Shown here piece by piece: positions 20,544 through 20,622 of a stretch of 20,622 nucleotides of DNA. A program made the translations under genes and the position numbers. How positions within the stretch are numbered: the stretch's first letter is position 1; each line of letters begins with the position of its first letter. The notes under the pieces were generated by a model. That model did not search any database and was not told the origin of the DNA. It was given only the letters and a program-made list of their open reading frames with translations. This stretch comes from a virus: the IMG/VR virus record IMGVR_UViG_3300036835_000057, positions 1-20,622 of that record. One strand, given 5' to 3'.

Positions 20544-20622
20544 ATGGCGACACGCGAACCCTTGCAGTACCACGCTGTAGACCAACTGCCTGAAGTGACA
20601 CGCAGTGGTGGTGGTGGTGGGA
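20544..20622 (+). CDS. partial early gene, cut by the window end
   Basis: The ATG at 20544 follows the AGGTGCGA leader. Twenty-six codons are visible before the window ends; the last residues are Arg-Ser followed by a run of Gly from repeated GGT/GGG codons. The start (MATREPLQYHAVDQLPEV) has a form seen in small actinophage proteins of unknown function, but too little is present for a call. The Gly run may be a flexible linker. Confidence 0.55.
   Translation, partial: MATREPLQYHAVDQLPEVTRSGGGGG

Noticed and set aside
1-20622. CRISPR array, tRNA or rRNA genes, insertion sequences
   Set aside because: No regularly spaced repeats, cloverleaf-like segments, rRNA stretches or transposase frames with terminal inverted repeats were seen on either strand.
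1-20622. CTAG depletion as a special signal
   Set aside because: About 40 copies were seen, only modestly below expectation and a common bacterial bias, unlike GGAG/CTCC.

Overview
The window reads as a large part of the genome of a temperate, long-tailed (siphovirus-type) double-stranded DNA phage or prophage. The likely host is an actinobacterium. The virion genes follow the HK97-like order. The lysogeny genes are a large serine integrase and a protein resembling phage phiC31 Gp3, a pairing well known from actinobacteriophages. G+C sampled from a few lines is about 55-60%. No host housekeeping gene, tRNA, rRNA, insertion sequence or CRISPR array was seen. The host assignment is an inference from gene content only.

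Layout. (1) 1-1779: a leader with a 16-bp inverted repeat, then a tightly overlapping run of small genes that includes a VRR-NUC-type nuclease and an HNH endonuclease lying directly before the terminase. (2) 1776-7537: packaging and head: large terminase, two tiny membrane proteins, portal, prohead protease, major capsid protein, a third tiny membrane protein, head-tail adaptor and tail terminator. (3) 7549-12548: tail: tube protein, two tail-assembly chaperone frames with a TTTCCCG slippery site in the correct phase, an HK97 gp10-like protein, tape measure, a baseplate-type protein and a receptor-binding-type protein. (4) 12562-13982: lysis: an acidic spacer-like protein, an amidase endolysin with a possible internal start for its C-terminal domain, and a membrane/coiled-coil putative holin. 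(5) 13988-15307: a large hairpin, then two leftward genes, one of them a winged-helix/coiled-coil putative regulator. (6) 15308-17225: divergent control region with a 40-bp imperfect palindrome that is a candidate attP, the serine integrase, and a 14-bp-arm hairpin. (7) 17381-20622: early rightward genes: four small unknowns, a Cas4/RecB-type nuclease, the Gp3-like protein and the start of another gene at the right edge.

Most genes overlap by ATGA, TGATG or GTGA, so translational coupling is the rule. Genes that follow a gap mostly carry a shared leader, AAGGTGCGA, 2-6 nt before the start codon. The most unusual genome-wide signal is near-absence of the tetramer GGAG and its complement CTCC: I count 2 and 5 in 20.6 kb. 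The depletion is seen on both strands, and even the ribosome-binding sites avoid the canonical GGAGG.
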